A DNA stretch of 64,000 nt from Sanderia malayensis. Its lineage: Eukaryota; Cnidaria; Scyphozoa; Semaeostomeae; Pelagiidae. The notes below the pieces were generated by a model. That model worked only from the letters and a program-made list of their open reading frames with translations, was not told where the DNA came from and searched no databases. The DNA lies in assembly GCA_013076295.1 (NCBI GenBank), contig RQOL01000855.1:3550564-3614563 (forward strand). Direction: 5' to 3'. A program made the position numbers and the translations under genes. Within the stretch, counting starts at the first letter, position 1. Every line of letters begins with the position of its first letter. This document shows positions 11,882 to 24,530 of this stretch, one piece after another.

Positions 11882-13815
11882 TACCATAGGATCAAGGAAT
11901 TGATGGTGGCTTCAATTGTCGCGGAGTTCGCAAAACAGTCTGTCTGCAAGTGAAGAAGTCGATTCTAAGAAAAGAAAGATGAGTGTGTTGATCTTGTTCT
12001 TTATCAGTTCTTATTTTGAAGCGCTTTTCAATGCCCTTCACCGTAGATCTTCAAGAAGTTGGTACGTAATTTCGAAGAGAAGACGGCTTTCACGCTTTAA
12101 GCAAAAGTGGTATGTTAAAAGATGTTGGTAAGCGATGTTCTCTTCAGTTAGGAACGTCGATATCATCAAATCCCGAATGGAGATTATCTTGTCTCTCTGC
12201 AATCGGAAGCCTGTAAGAATCTTCGCCCTTCTATTATATTTTTTAGCACTAAATAGAATAATGTTAAACGTGGTTGATCTTGATTTAAGGATAGCTTTTA
12301 TCTCTACATATGATGTGAATTTGATTGGAGCCGTTTACAAGACTATGGTATGACCAAGTAGTTGGTTCACGGAAAAACAAATGTGAAGAACAGAAGTATT
12401 TAACCGTATAATAATTACCTTGAACTTGTCGGAGATGCGATGGCGAGAATCACGAGGCACAAGGTTGGCGAAGATACAAATGCCACAAATGGACAAATTG
12501 ATCATCATAGAGACCCATGTCCTTGTGACCCCACGTGTCATCTCTATTTCCATTTGACCATTCTTTTGAGATTTGCATGGAGTATGGCGATGGAGGCAGG
12601 GAATAATAAACGAGAGGACGTTGCTGCTGACCCTGGATGACGTTTGCTTCACAAGCATTCAACGAATCCCAGTTATCCTGTATATGGGGAGATAACATTC
12701 CTGTTACCGATGTGGAAGAGGGCCCTTTTATTTTTACTCTGCAAAAAATACCCTAATCAGCACGAGCGTCTGAGCCAGTTAAAAGTAATGTTTGTCCAGA
12801 TCTTCTTCTGGCTTTTATTTCAAAGCCGTCATTCCAAAAAATGGAAGCTTCTGGTGTGACTTGAAAATGAAACTGATTCTGTGGTATAGGCGTGGAGTAA
12901 ATATGAACACCAAATGCAGGCTTGTGCTGCTAACAGAATTGCTCGTAAATAATAAGCTCTATGATAATAGTAGTACGATTGTGAAAATTATGTTTCTTCA
13001 TGCACATGGGTTAAGAAATAAGTGCCAGAATTTAATTTGTTGGATGTTTTCGATTTGCTTTGATATAACATTTTCGAAGGAGACCCAATTCACCCCTTCA
13101 CACTTTCACGCATTTGGGAAAGACAGTCCTCTTTTTCCTTTGGCTCTAATCGTATTGCTGGGGTTGCTCTTCCACTAAACAACAGTTTCTACTTTCTCCC
13201 ACAAGTTTTCCTCTTTCCCATGTGACGTTAAAGGTCGTTAGATGAACGAATGTTTAGAACTTGACTCATCAAAGATATAAAAAGTCGACCTTATAACACC
13301 AAACATGACTGGTGCGAGGTCGACTTTTTATATCTTTATTTTCTATGATTAAAGGTCTATTCTTGGTGGTGACTTCAATTGTATCGAAGATACTTGAACA
13401 TGCTGGTGTCTTTTTTCTTTCTCCATTCAATGTCCCAAAACATGGCGACAAGTTTTCCAAACCATACATTTCTGCCTGGCTATAATTTCAATTTGCAAAT
13501 ATAATTTGCTGACTGACACAGTAACATAAATAAATGGACAAATGGACAAATTGAGCCTATGAGTTCATTAACTGTTGTGTCCCGCTTTCATAATAGATTG
13601 TAACTCAAAAGAATAAAATGCTCTGATATAAATACACCTTATACCATCCTAACGCAACTAACCTACTATTTACTTCTTGACAATTCAACATTTTTAATTC
13701 AATTCAAATCTGGTGCGTATATTTACGGAATAAATATTATGATCATGTATAATGTACAAGAAAATATTGGGAATTCCCTGATTATTAAAGCAATCACTTA
13801 TATCTTTCAACAAAA
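11882..13815. other. Intergenic space between convergent MALT1-like and RUNDC1 genes
   Basis: Contains the probable 3' UTRs of both genes. Open frames near 12335-12698 on both strands overlap each other and show no domain. An AATAAA-type signal for the + strand gene occurs near 12604. A perfect 21-bp inverted repeat sits at 13271-13337. Confidence 0.45.
13271..13337. repeat. Perfect 21-bp inverted repeat between convergent genes
   Basis: Arms 13271-13291 and 13317-13337 are exact reverse complements around a 25-nt loop that itself has a CACC/GGTG mini-stem. It could be a foldback MITE relic or a structured 3' element; nothing in the sequence decides. Confidence 0.7.
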
Positions 13816-16800
13816 TTAATATGGGTCGCCAAATTCATTGTAGCTCTTGAGCAAATGTCTAATCGCCAAATCCTCAGGTAGATAGAATTTCAGATTTGAA
13901 AGTTTCTCTAATGCGACCAGCACCTCATCGAAACCTGCAATAAATTATAATAATCAATGATAGCAGAGAAGCCACCCATGGTTGTGCTATTCACGAGTAA
14001 GCAAGCAATATTGATTTGTCTCCTCCAGAAGCATTTCAGATGATGTTGGCCTGTGGATTCATACACCATGCTATAAAAACACCGTTAGCTCAAAAATTGT
14101 CTATGATTGCTCGACAATAGGTGAAAAATCGCACAGCATTGCACATGTTGGATGCAGGATACAATCGATCAATAGAACTCACCAGTTCGAACCAGAAATG
14201 ACCATCTTTCATAATGTTTATCCACTAATTCAGGGCTTCGAATGACCAGCCTAACCCAATACAGCAGTTTCTGTCGATTGAGTCCAGCGCAGACCAACGC
14301 TCGAAACATTGCATCGTAGCTACGCTTTCGGGGTTCATGAGACGACTTAATCTTGTGCAGAGCAGTAAGTAGTGTCTGGTAAATGAAAGAACTTTGTTCA
14401 TATTCAATGTATAAGCAATGCTAATATTAACTTTACAGCGGATATAAAAGACTCTTATGCTAAGTTGATAGTAACTGTGCGAAGTAGAAAAAGGCTTACC
14501 TGTCTTGGTGTTTCTTGTGTTCCTCCAAGGTCAACACCAAATGATTCAGATAATTTCACATTTGGTTGGTTATTAAACCGATTGCCATGCTAAAAATAAA
14601 CAGCATTTGCAGCATGTCATGCCAAATATAAACAACAAATAGCACAGCATGTAATACGATCATAGAAGCATTGCAAAAGCTTTCGTTCCCACATTGAGGC
14701 ATGTTGGGCTTGGTCAAATGATTAAAGATTATAACAAATTACATTTCCAAGAGATAAACTGAAGAATTTTTACGACTCCTCACTTGACTTATCTAACTAC
14801 AATAGAGCCTCCATATAATAGACACCTAGGAGGTCGACGAGTTTTTCCGTTGTAGAGAGATGACCGTTTGATAGAGGTTCCTTTTGCAAAGAGTTGACCA
14901 AATTTAAAAAAGCTTTTGAAAAATATAATTTGCCTGTTGTGTATGGGTGTCCATAAATAGAGGTTCCAGTGTACCACATCCCAATAACATTTTACGCACC
15001 GTGAGTGTCGACCAATAGCTCACATTAACTTCTAATGCTCTTGTCTAAATACACAAGGTGAAATGGTGAAGGAATTAAAGTTCACCTTCATCTTGTAAAA
15101 TTCATTGAAAAATTCCCAGGCGTGCATCGAGCCTCCGAGGCTTGTTCTGGTCGACATACAGCCCAACAGTCTCCTTGTTGACAGCACAGAGGTCTCTATT
15201 GTCTGACGAGAGAACATAAAACCTTCAGCATCATAGTATGATAAAACTAATAAAGCAGTATACTTGCAAACATTCCTTTGAACCAACATGGCAAAAAAAT
15301 CAATATAATACTAAGTAGTAGCAATACTTATGTTGCCCCTTATCTATCTATTGTAGATCAATCAGTGGGGAGTTGTGCTTCATAAATAAAATTAAAAACA
15401 GAAACAACAACCAAGTTCGCTATCAGCACATGATGGTAACAGCAATTTAAATACTGGATGAAAGATGGTACATTTATGGAGCGTTGTGACACACTCCATG
15501 ATACCTTTCATGGCTGTTCATAGTATCATTTTCCACACATATTATTACAAGTAACATATTTTATAGACATAGTGGTGCATACCCTGCACAGGCCATGCTG
15601 CAGCAAGATCTTGAGAGATGGTGCCAGTTCATTTCTAACTTCTCGAATAATCTCTTCTTGAATAGCATTGTTCTTCTATAAAGAAAAGACTGCTATCAGA
15701 ATAGGGCAACTAAAGTGCAATGAAAAATAACCTACCATTAACCTTTGAATCCGCGTCCAGCCTTCATAAGCAGTGAACATGCTTTAACCTTAAGTACAAG
15801 CCCTAATAACCCATGTATGTTTTTAAAGAATAAGGTAATCTCAGACTTAGAACTTCCCACTGTACCGTTTCACTCTGTACTGTAATATCAGAATCGGAAG
15901 ACGAGATAGACGAACTCCTGCTACGCGCCATTGATGTTGTGGACATCTGCCTTGCGAATGACCAGGACTTCCTCAGCACGGGTGAACCAGGGCACGAATC
16001 TGCTTCTGAATCTGGATCCATCATGCCAAGCTCTTGTAGCTGCCTATGCAGTTTCGTAATTCTGTCTGTAGACATCTTCAAGTTGTCTAATGCATTCCTA
16101 TTAGAGACACAAGAGTTCGTTAAGCACCTCTACAAAAGGGACTATAGCTGAACCCCTATTCATTGAAACTTGTCTGCAGCATCCATATCCGGTACACAAA
16201 TACTCAAATTGCTCATCCCTTTGCAAAAACAACCTCTAACTCTCCAGGGGTTGGCCACCTCTCACGGACACTTGTTTGCAGCAACAAAAGTATCGATTCC
16301 ATAGGCGTCAGTTATATACAGGCTTCACTGTATGTCGATAATAGCATTGAATTGATAGATAGCAATGAAAAATTGATAGTGTGTGAGATAAAAGAAAAAG
16401 TGCGCTTTATTATAATCAATCCTCTTCACAGCAGACATTACAGCTGATACACTGTATGGAAACCCAAATGTATCACAATTTAGAGGACTGATTAAGCACA
16501 TTCCTCGATCAATGTTCACATGTTCACATAACGTTTCATTTCAATATTATGTATTGAATATGCAGGGCGCTGACGGGAATTGTAAAGTTTTACTGTCCAA
16601 GAAAATCTCACAACTCACAACATATAGATTTAGACGTTCGGTATCTCTACTATCAGGGCCCGTTTAAATTTACATGATCCTGCTTACAATTTTCACGTTG
16701 CGTTTACATGGTGTTTTATCTCGTCCTGTTTTGCCCAGATGATCCCCCCTAGGCTGGGTGCGATATCCCTTCTTGCCTTTAAGCGAAAAACGAAAGCAAT

Positions 16801-19800
16801 GCTTAAAATGTTCGATGCTTTATTAGAGGGCTATGATTATGAATAAGAAGCTAAATGTCCTATTCTCAAAATGGCGGCAATATGTAAACAACTTACTGGT
16901 ATCCTGTCGCAGCTGTGGCGACAGCAGACTTCCTCATCATATGTTCTTCGAAATGCTTTGCACTGCAGCCAAATTGACTGAAAATAATGGAATAAGCAAA
17001 AGTAAAGTTCTAGGTTCATAGCTGCATCAGTAGATAGCCTACTTTTAATGTTGCAGATGTATTTGCATATTAAATATCGATTTATTCTGGCATTCACTTG
17101 TTGCAAGAGCTGCCTGGTATGATAATGCAAAGCATACCTTATTGCGAATATTTGAAGAACAGCCAGAGCCTTTTTCATCACCGTCACACCTGCTTCACGA
17201 AGTCTCTACGATTAACAGAGACCAACTGCATAAGTAAAACATCATCAAATTCACATGATATAACCTATGCCCAATAATGCCTTTGCTAAATAAACAATAG
17301 CAGTATGCAACTTGTGCAGTCGTTACGTTTGCACGCATTGGAAAAATCGACAGTCAAAAATTCCTCAGTAGTTACAACTGAGTTGCAATAAAACCCGATT
17401 TACATAAAAACACGAAACTTCTGGCTTGATTTGCATTGCAACAATAAACAAATAATTAAACTTTCATTCCAGGTGATATACACTTATAGCATCTAAAATG
17501 AAACGCTAATCAATTCAGAGAGGCAAACTGCAAAAGTCCCCGGTGGCGCATTTGCAAAAACAAAATATTAACTCGATTTGTATTTGATATTAAGCTGGGT
17601 AAAAACTATGCTTTATAATCTTTAATATCCTTGCACATGATTTCAGAAAGGGGGCTTTTTGGAGGATCATAAAATGCGATATGGAGCACTTACTTTTCTC
17701 TTCTCTTCGGAAAGCTGCAGGAATTTTGTGTGAGGTGCAGGTAAACCAGAATTAATTTCTCTTTCGCTGGTCGCACTATGACTTGCAGTATTTATCGAAG
17801 CATCGTTCGACTTCTTTCGAGTTGACTTCACTTTCTTCCCGGCCTAGAATCAACAAACACATAAAGATGTCAAGCAAAGCTAAACGTGATTGAAACAGAG
17901 AAACTATAGCGCTCCTTATAAATACAGTAAATTTATAATTGAACATGAAGAATAAAGCTTCCAAATAAATAAGGAAGGGATGGCTTTAGCTATTCTAACT
18001 ACATATAGATAGAAAATCCCCCTGTAACATAACCTCACCAGAAACTAAAAAGACGTTTGGTCAAAATTTCTCGTAAAATCAAAGGTCAACTCTGGAAACA
18101 TCTTAAAAAGTCTTTATTTAACAGATATCTTCGTTATTATTGTAAATATTACATCTATTGTAAAAAGGTTTCAGATTTTAATGTAACTCGTAGCTTTTTC
18201 CTTTTACTGAATATGGTAATTTATGTTTTAATGGAGGGTCTCTTGAAAACCATCTTCTGTTGAAGGGCTACCCTCTTTAAAAGAATTAAATATGAACATA
18301 CATGAAAATATAAGGTTATTAGCACTTATTACAGAAAACACACCGTATTTACTCAATTAAGCCCCGTTTGAGTGCTGCTTCTGAATGAGCGCCTTATTTG
18401 AGATCAAGTTTGATTTAAAGAGCGCCGCACTATTTTTAGCTAAATGCAGCGCTAGCTCGAAACACCCTCAGAATCGCCGAGTACCCTAATTACAAAACAA
18501 CGAAAAATCTTAAATCAACCTTGGTGATTTACTTCCTTCGATAATAACGTTTTTAAATTCAAGAGTCTACATTGATCCGACAATTTCGAGTATTTTCATT
18601 AACACAACAATGTGGTCTTAAGAACTAATTATTGTGTAATTTATATGAATACATTACTAACTAAATACGAAATGATTCATATAATTTTACCATTAATTAA
18701 ATTCTGGTAATTTTAAAAACTTCTAATTTGCATCTTTATCGAGAAACGGGTCATCTAGTTCAGTTGTTCATGCAATTGCATCATTAATTCCAGAAACATC
18801 AAAACCTTTTTTGATCAAATTAAGCTGGTTTCTCAAATTTTAGTTTCTCGTTTGACTAAAATTACAATGCATGTAAAGTTACAGCTGACAAAATTAAGCG
18901 CTATCACACATTATGTTGCCAATTCTATTACTAAATAAAGTTTTAGTTCATTCTAAATTGTTCTTTTGCTGATCAATCGTACCAGATTTTAGGGAAATAT
19001 ACATCTCAAACTTCCTATTGTCATATTGGCAGTAAAAATCTCTGACGATAAAATTTTCGCACAAAAATAATTTATTTTGGCAGGCTTTTTAGGAATTACT
19101 TTATTTTAAAGCTCTGAAAATTAAAGTAGTGCCGCAGTGTTCAATCGAGTAAATATGATATGATAACGTCAAAGCAGGCTATAAAAAGTTTAGAGCATAT
19201 AGATTGGCATAGTAGCTGGAAGTGATTTGTCTATTGCATATTACAACAATTATGAAACGTATAGATCTAAAAAATCAAGCTTACATTCGTTGTTTCGTCT
19301 TGTTTTTCGTTAATTTTTTCATTGAGACGATTTGCAATATTTTCATTGTCTGAAAGGTGAAAAATATTGATTTCACACAATTTTTATAAGCAAGTGTATT
19401 ATTGTATTATATTTTTTACTTACAGCACTTAGATAGTAGCTACAAACTTAGCTAAGGAGCAACAATACTGGGTGAAAGACTCCTAAGAAACTTGAAAAGA
19501 TAAATGGTGTGTAATTAAAAGAATGTCGATACTCCTGTTAAACAGGATCCGCCCAGTGAACACCGAACGTACGAACATGAATATGAAACATAAATAAAGA
19601 TAAACGCAAGTGTATGTAGACTGCAATAGAACTGTATAAAATGACAAATACTTTGCTACTGCTATTCAAGCATCTCAGTTTCGTCAATATAGCTAAATGT
19701 GTAAATTAAAATTTCGCACTGCTATTCAAGCATTTTTCATGGGATCTTTCTAAACGGTCGTCATTTGCATGCACCAGATTGACGCTCACGCAAACAATAC

Positions 19801-22800
19801 ACAAAAGAGCCTTTCAACCGAGTCTCAAAGCTTGTAAGAAGGCCATGAGCAACGGAGATGTTTAGAAGGTCAGACGCTTAGTTGAAAAATAACAGGCCAA
19901 ACAACATCAGTAAAGTTGAAACTCACCTTTTAAGAATTCGACAAAATCCTCCATATCTTTGATTTGGGTTGTTAATTGAGAAATAAAATGTTCCTTCAAT
20001 AAACACAATAACGGAGTAACAGAAAGGTCCCTTCGGGTACCTTAAAAAGAGTGGAATAAAAACTACAACTGGGTCTTAAAACTACTGCACTTTAAAGGGC
20101 TGATCTCACGCTATCTTCTATTTCATTCCTGGGTAGTTTTGATGTAAAACACATACTGCAATTCTGAAATTTCAAAATTTATTCAGTAACATCTTTGTTC
20201 ACAATTCCAAAAGTACAATATTAGTACACTTATGGAAAATGTCGCGTTTTTACATGAAGACGTGGACGGAGATCCTGTAGATACCTGCCTTTTCTTGGGT
20301 AATTTGTTGGAATAATCATGCCAAAACATACAAAAAGCTTCTGCATAAGTTAAGTTGCATAAGTAAAAACTACCCAGAACTGTAAAAGAACGATAGTGTG
20401 GAATGTAATTATTTAAGCTCAATATGAAAGCTAAATAAGCACCTTCGCTTTTCCGGGGTTGACAAGCTAAAAAAAATAATCCGGCCGTCAGTCACCCAGC
20501 AGTATACTAACTTGAAATTACTTTTAATTCAGAAAAAATAGTAAAGAATTGCTTTTGTACTCAAAATTAATACCTTTGCCATTGCTTTATCAATTTGATT
20601 TCTCATGTCTTCAGAGCTACAATAAAAACATAATAAAATATATTCTCCCGTGCGGGGAATCGAACCCCGGCCACGGCGGTGAAAACGCCGGATCCTAAAG
20701 TATAAAAGCAAACCTCATGGCCTCAAATTCTTCTGTACTCATGTTTAATTTTGATCTACAATGAATAAAATAAAATGTTGATACAAATTCTTTATTTTAT
20801 GAGAAAGTTTTTTTTTCCAACCCAGTACTCAAACTTTAATATATTTCGAAAATTTCAGTACTACATTTCTCTCATGACTTAACGTTTGACAAATTTATGA
20901 CAGAGCATTCAAAGGTGCAATATATTTTTTAAATAATCACATTGCTATTACCATCAGGAACTAGTGCCTATATCAAATTACTATAATAGCTAATATAACT
21001 AAGAAGAATTAGGTGCTACGAATAACTAACTATGAAAGAAATCTGAACAAACCAAGTACAAGGGGTTACACGAAGAAAACCCAACAAATACAAATTTCCT
21101 TTTTTACATATTATAATCATGAAGCCAAATATTTCACTTTTCTATGATTAATTTCTCTTTGAAATGTTCAGTATCACAATATTTCACTTTACTTAGCTCA
21201 AGTGTTTTTCAAAAATCAAGCACTGAACTTTCTTAACCTTTTAAACAACCATGTACTCTATGTACATGGTTGTTTAAATAGTTAAGAAAGCACCTTTTCA
21301 TAAAATTGGTACAAGATTGATCTATAAAGCATAAAACATTCTTAAAGGTTTAGTATGAATTAAAAAACTATTGAAAAATTAATCTTGTCTAGAGTTTTAG
21401 GCAGCATACCTTAATTGCTCAACAATAAATCCTTTTTTATCTGACTTTGATGTTTGAACATTATCTTTAAATAAATTTGCATTAGTTTCTTTTTGCTACA
21501 AGCAAAGCAAAACAAACTAAAATCAATAAATTTGTGGTGAAATCAGGTGAAAGAAGTATTCAAATAAGTCTGCACAAACCTTTGATGCATATTTTTCCAG
21601 TTCATCTAAAAGCAATTTCAGTTGCTCAGCCAAATTTCTTTGTCTTTCTTTTTCAGCAGCAAGTCTTTTATCGTAAGAATCGAAAGCCTGTAACAAAAAT
21701 TGAATCACAAGTCACCCAGGTCAAAATAGTCATTTAATAACTCTTCGCAGGGCAGTGAAGCAAAATGGGGACAGAAAATCAGTTAAGGTCATACCATATG
21801 CGCTGTACAGGAAATGCATTGGATTTTGTTCTCATCTGGACCCATTGCTTCAGGACATCCAACAAATGCAAAATCTTCCAGTTCACGAAGTAATTTCTAT
21901 AAACAAAAGCAAACATGTGTAATGCTTAATATGTTAATAATACAACTTGATCCTCTTAAAATAAATAAAATTTTCCCTGGCAAAGAAACAAGATAAAAAA
22001 TATGCACATCTTGCTGTGGTCTTGGAGCAGATACAATTTGTTTCAATCTGAATTGCACCTGAAAAAAATAAACAGTAAATATATAATGAATAATTATCAT
22101 CTTAAGATGTACTTCAAAAACATAACTCCAATAGTTCATGAATTACTAATAACAAAACAAGTAAAACTTTCTTGGGCAAAGTGTGTTGTCAGAGCCATAA
22201 GAGAGAAATTCAGCTGTTCTTGTTCACGCTCCAGCTTTAAAATCTGTTGATTTTCCTCCCTAAAAACAAAAATTCAAAAGAACCATAAATGTATGTCACA
22301 ATATGGAAATGCATAGCTTTTCTTTCCGACAATAAATAGTGGATTATTGGATAATTCCTGGAACAATCCAATAAATCCTTCAGCTGTTCACTCTCACTTG
22401 CAACTGGTCTGCTCTTTTAATCATTGAATGGTGGATAAATTTGCATTTCTGTATGAACACAAGACAATACTGCATGATAAACTGGTATATATAGTGAAAA
22501 TGTGCGACTTGAATGCCTGCTCGTTTTTCTCTCGAAAACTCATTCCAATTCTAATTTACCTTAAGTTTAGCTTCAAAAATTAATTGAATGTATCAATCCT
22601 ATGTGAAATAATGTATCTCAAACTTAAAATAACTACTTTTATTGTGTATCATTGGTCTGATCGAATGTCAATAAAAAAACTTAGCACGATCTGTTTCCCA
22701 AAGCAAAATATTATCCACTACTCAAGAAAATAATTTCAAAGCTTGAACTTACAATTCATTATTTTCTCCCGTTGCTGAAGCATTCTCATCCGACGAAGCA

Positions 22801-22919
22801 GCTCCAAGAGGCGGCCATCTTTCGTTCGGTGGCTCATTTTCAGACTTCATCTTATAGGCCGACAAACTTTCATCATGAAAGTCGAAGGCTTCTTCAAACA
22901 TGTACTGCTCAAAGGCCAT
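13816..22919 (-). CDS. RUNDC1: RUNDC1 ortholog, 21 coding exons, 669 aa
   Basis: RUN-domain-containing protein 1. Exons in coding order: 22753-22919, 22172-22259, 22008-22058, 21795-21896, 21580-21687, 21410-21495, 20714-20755, 20574-20616, 20443-20466, 19927-19993, 19285-19349, 17694-17843, 17138-17205, 16897-16977, 15861-16097, 15743-15761, 15583-15675, 15086-15202, 14500-14589, 14183-14375, 13816-13934. Phases all match and the sum is 2010 nt. Diagnostic stretches shared with vertebrate RUNDC1 are the VQFRLKQIV and LLRELEDFAFVGCP coiled-coil part, LVNP before a second helix, MKKALAVLQIFA, and the C-terminal RUN part with HAWEFFNEFY, LLTALHKI and LSNLKFYLPEDLAIR. The N-terminus is acidic and starts MAFEQYMFEEAF. 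Middle residues about 380-460 are Ser/Arg-rich and less conserved. Exon 2 ends CAA followed by gaaagt, not GT. The 19-nt exon (15743-15761) and the exon 15 donor were chosen by phase and are slightly less certain. Confidence 0.92.
18057..18295 (+). mobile_element. LINE 3' tail in RUNDC1 intron 11
   Basis: The end of this stretch (GGAGGGTCTCTTGAAAACC, then TGTTGAAGGGC, then CCCTCTTTAAA) closely matches the tail after the LINE fragment at 43300-43490. It therefore looks like a 5'-truncated non-LTR retrotransposon copy. No RT coding region remains. Confidence 0.5.
18343..19156. mobile_element. Possible degenerate MITE in RUNDC1 intron 11
   Basis: The left end CGTATTTACTCAATTAAGCC and the right end (reverse complement TATTTACTCGATTGAACAC) are imperfect inverted repeats. 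They resemble the TAAATCCTCGAATAAGCCCC ends seen at 27950 and 50180. The interior is AT-rich and non-coding. Age has blurred any target duplication. Confidence 0.35.
20645..20698 (-). pseudogene. 3' two-thirds of a tRNA-Glu(TTC)-like gene in a RUNDC1 intron
   Basis: Read on the - strand, the stretch gives TTAGGATCC, then an anticodon arm CGGCG-TTTTCAC-CGCCG (anticodon TTC), a short variable region, a T arm CGGGG-TTCGATT-CCCCG and the 3' acceptor half CACGGGA. The 5' acceptor strand and most of the D arm are missing. It fills more than half of the 97-nt intron between exons 7 and 8. Too incomplete to be a working tRNA; could be a tRNA-derived insertion or processed fragment. Confidence 0.8.
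21228..21290. repeat. 29-bp hairpin in RUNDC1 intron 6
   Basis: Arms 21228-21256 and 21262-21290 pair with about one mismatch around a 5-nt loop (core CAACCATGTAC/GTACATGGTTG). Likely a foldback relic, or simply a cruciform-prone intronic sequence. Confidence 0.6.
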
Positions 22920-23498
22920 TCTTTAACGATTAAGTAGAATGGATATCTATCTCTTCATTGAAAAAACTTCAACTATCTTCCATGATAGTAACTTGTATAT
23001 AACTGTAGAGCATCTGCGGACTAAATTCCAGAATGAGAAAGTTCTTCAAGCAGATTATCTATTTTCATGTTGTTCTTCAACATCTGCCAAAGAAAGGCGA
23101 AGGCCAAAGATTTTTCTTTCTGTCGCCCCCTCACATCAAACAACGCAAACCTCAATCCTCCTCCACCACGGTTTCCAAGTGAGCCGAAGCTCACCATTAA
23201 AGTGAGGTGATGCGAGCCTCCTGTGCAGCGTCTTCTTTTTTTGCCGATCGATGATCATGATAAATCATCGGAATTTAAGAGAGCAATCAGCAGATTTTAG
23301 GAAGTGCCGACCTGTCGCAAGTTTCCTTTGCGATCTGTAATGGCTGATTTTTGAAAATTCTACCGCATAAGGCAAATTTCAATGCACAAAACACATTTTC
23401 CTGCGCATAACAATCTTTTTGCGCATATTGTACTCCACTCTCATTTATTCCATCTGTACTTTTTGTATCAGTTCGTCTTGCTAGAAGCAGCAAACACA

Positions 23499-23621
23499 AT
23501 GGCGGCTGCAATCAGAGAGATTTTTTGTGATAGTCTTGATCGAGGTGTTGCAATAGAACAATCCTTGATCGGTGCAGAACTTCAAAATTGCTTTGAAAAT
23601 CGGAAACATAGCGAAACATAA
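23499..23621 (+). CDS. Possible truncated first exon, divergent from RUNDC1
   Basis: An ATG in a good context (AACACAATGG) opens a 40-aa frame beginning MAAAIREIFCDSLDRG. It lies 580 bp upstream of the RUNDC1 start in the opposite direction, as for a bidirectional promoter pair. The frame stops inside the left arm of the inverted repeat that begins at 23584. I do not recognise the peptide; it may be the first exon of a gene whose remainder was displaced, or chance. Confidence 0.25.
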   Translation: MAAAIREIFCDSLDRGVAIEQSLIGAELQNCFENRKHSET

Positions 23622-23761
23622 TAAATACTAAAGCTGAGTATTTATAAAGCTGAGTATTCTGAATATTACTAAATGTTATGACAACATAATATATGAGTGT
23701 CAGACAAAAAACTTTAGTATTTATTATGTTTCGCTATGTTTCCGATTTTTAAAGCAATTTT
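23584..23761. repeat. 50-bp inverted repeat
   Basis: Arms 23584-23633 and 23712-23761 are reverse complements with one mismatch and a 78-bp spacer. It may be a small foldback element or the product of local inverted duplication. Confidence 0.75.
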
Positions 23762-23846
23762 GATGTTCTAATGGAAGGATATCTCAGTTAGACTTGGTTT
23801 AACAAATGAAAAAAATTTTATTCACTTAAATCAAAGGCCTGGAGTG

Positions 23847-24172
23847 CCAAGGGGGGGGGGGCGCACTCAAGACTTTTATATACGGGGACGTCAGTTCGAG
23901 AAGTTTACAGAGCCCTAGAAAATATCATAGAAAGTTTCACAGTGACCCAAAAATATCATAAAAAGTTTTTTTCAGTAACCTAAAAATATCAACAAAAACT
24001 GCATGCATTATTTTGTTGACATGAAATTTCTAATCTTTGACCCAAAAATATCACTTTCTCTTTCTTAGAATTTCCAACCCAAAAATGTCGGCTTTAAGAA
24101 AAATAACTGATCCAAAAATATCGGACTCAAGTCTCCGTATATTAAAGTCTTGAGTGCTCCCCCCCCTCTGGG
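23847..24172. mobile_element. Small TIR element (MITE) with 8-bp flanking repeat
   Basis: G-run followed by CACTCAAGACTTTTATATACGG at the left is mirrored at the right by CCGTATATTAAAGTCTTGAGTG followed by a C-run. CTGGAGTG flanks both sides (23839-23846 and 24173-24180), consistent with an 8-bp target duplication as in hAT-type elements. The interior has repeated GACCCAAAAATATCA words and no coding region. Confidence 0.5.
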
Positions 24173-24204
24173 CTGGAGTGAAATTGAGTTTGCGCCATTT
24201 GGAA

Positions 24205-24530
24205 AAACTTCTAATAGACAGGGAATTTCTTATACTAGCAATCAGGGTAACCGGAATTCTTTTTGAGACATGTTGCTGGGGGGTTTGGGTTTCAAAATCC
24301 GCCAGGGGACAAAAAATTTTCGGCCCGGGGGTCATGGTACTGCCTACGTCATATATGTGAATTTTTCATCAAACTTTAGCAAAATTTATATCAATCGAAA
24401 GAACATTTTAAACCAAGCAAAAAACGTATAAGGGCCATAAAATTTATATGGACAAAAATATGAGCTCTTGAAACTTTTGTAATGACGTCATCAGAGTGGA
24501 CTATAGTTCAAGTGATGTACTTTTTAAGTT
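24205..24530 (+). repeat. Dispersed repeat, copy 1 (inverted copy near 44.65 kb)
   Basis: This stretch, including ACCGGAATTCTTTTTGAGAC, TGGGTTTCAAAATCCGC and GACGTCATCAGAGTGGACT, recurs in reverse complement at about 44660-44985. It is probably the non-coding end of a transposable element family. Confidence 0.6.

Noticed and set aside
12335..12698. Frames of 66-107 aa on both strands after the paracaspase
   Set aside because: Mutually overlapping, no domain, and located where 3' UTR is expected.
20645..20698. Functional tRNA gene
   Set aside because: The 5' acceptor strand and D arm are missing, so I list it as a fragment only.
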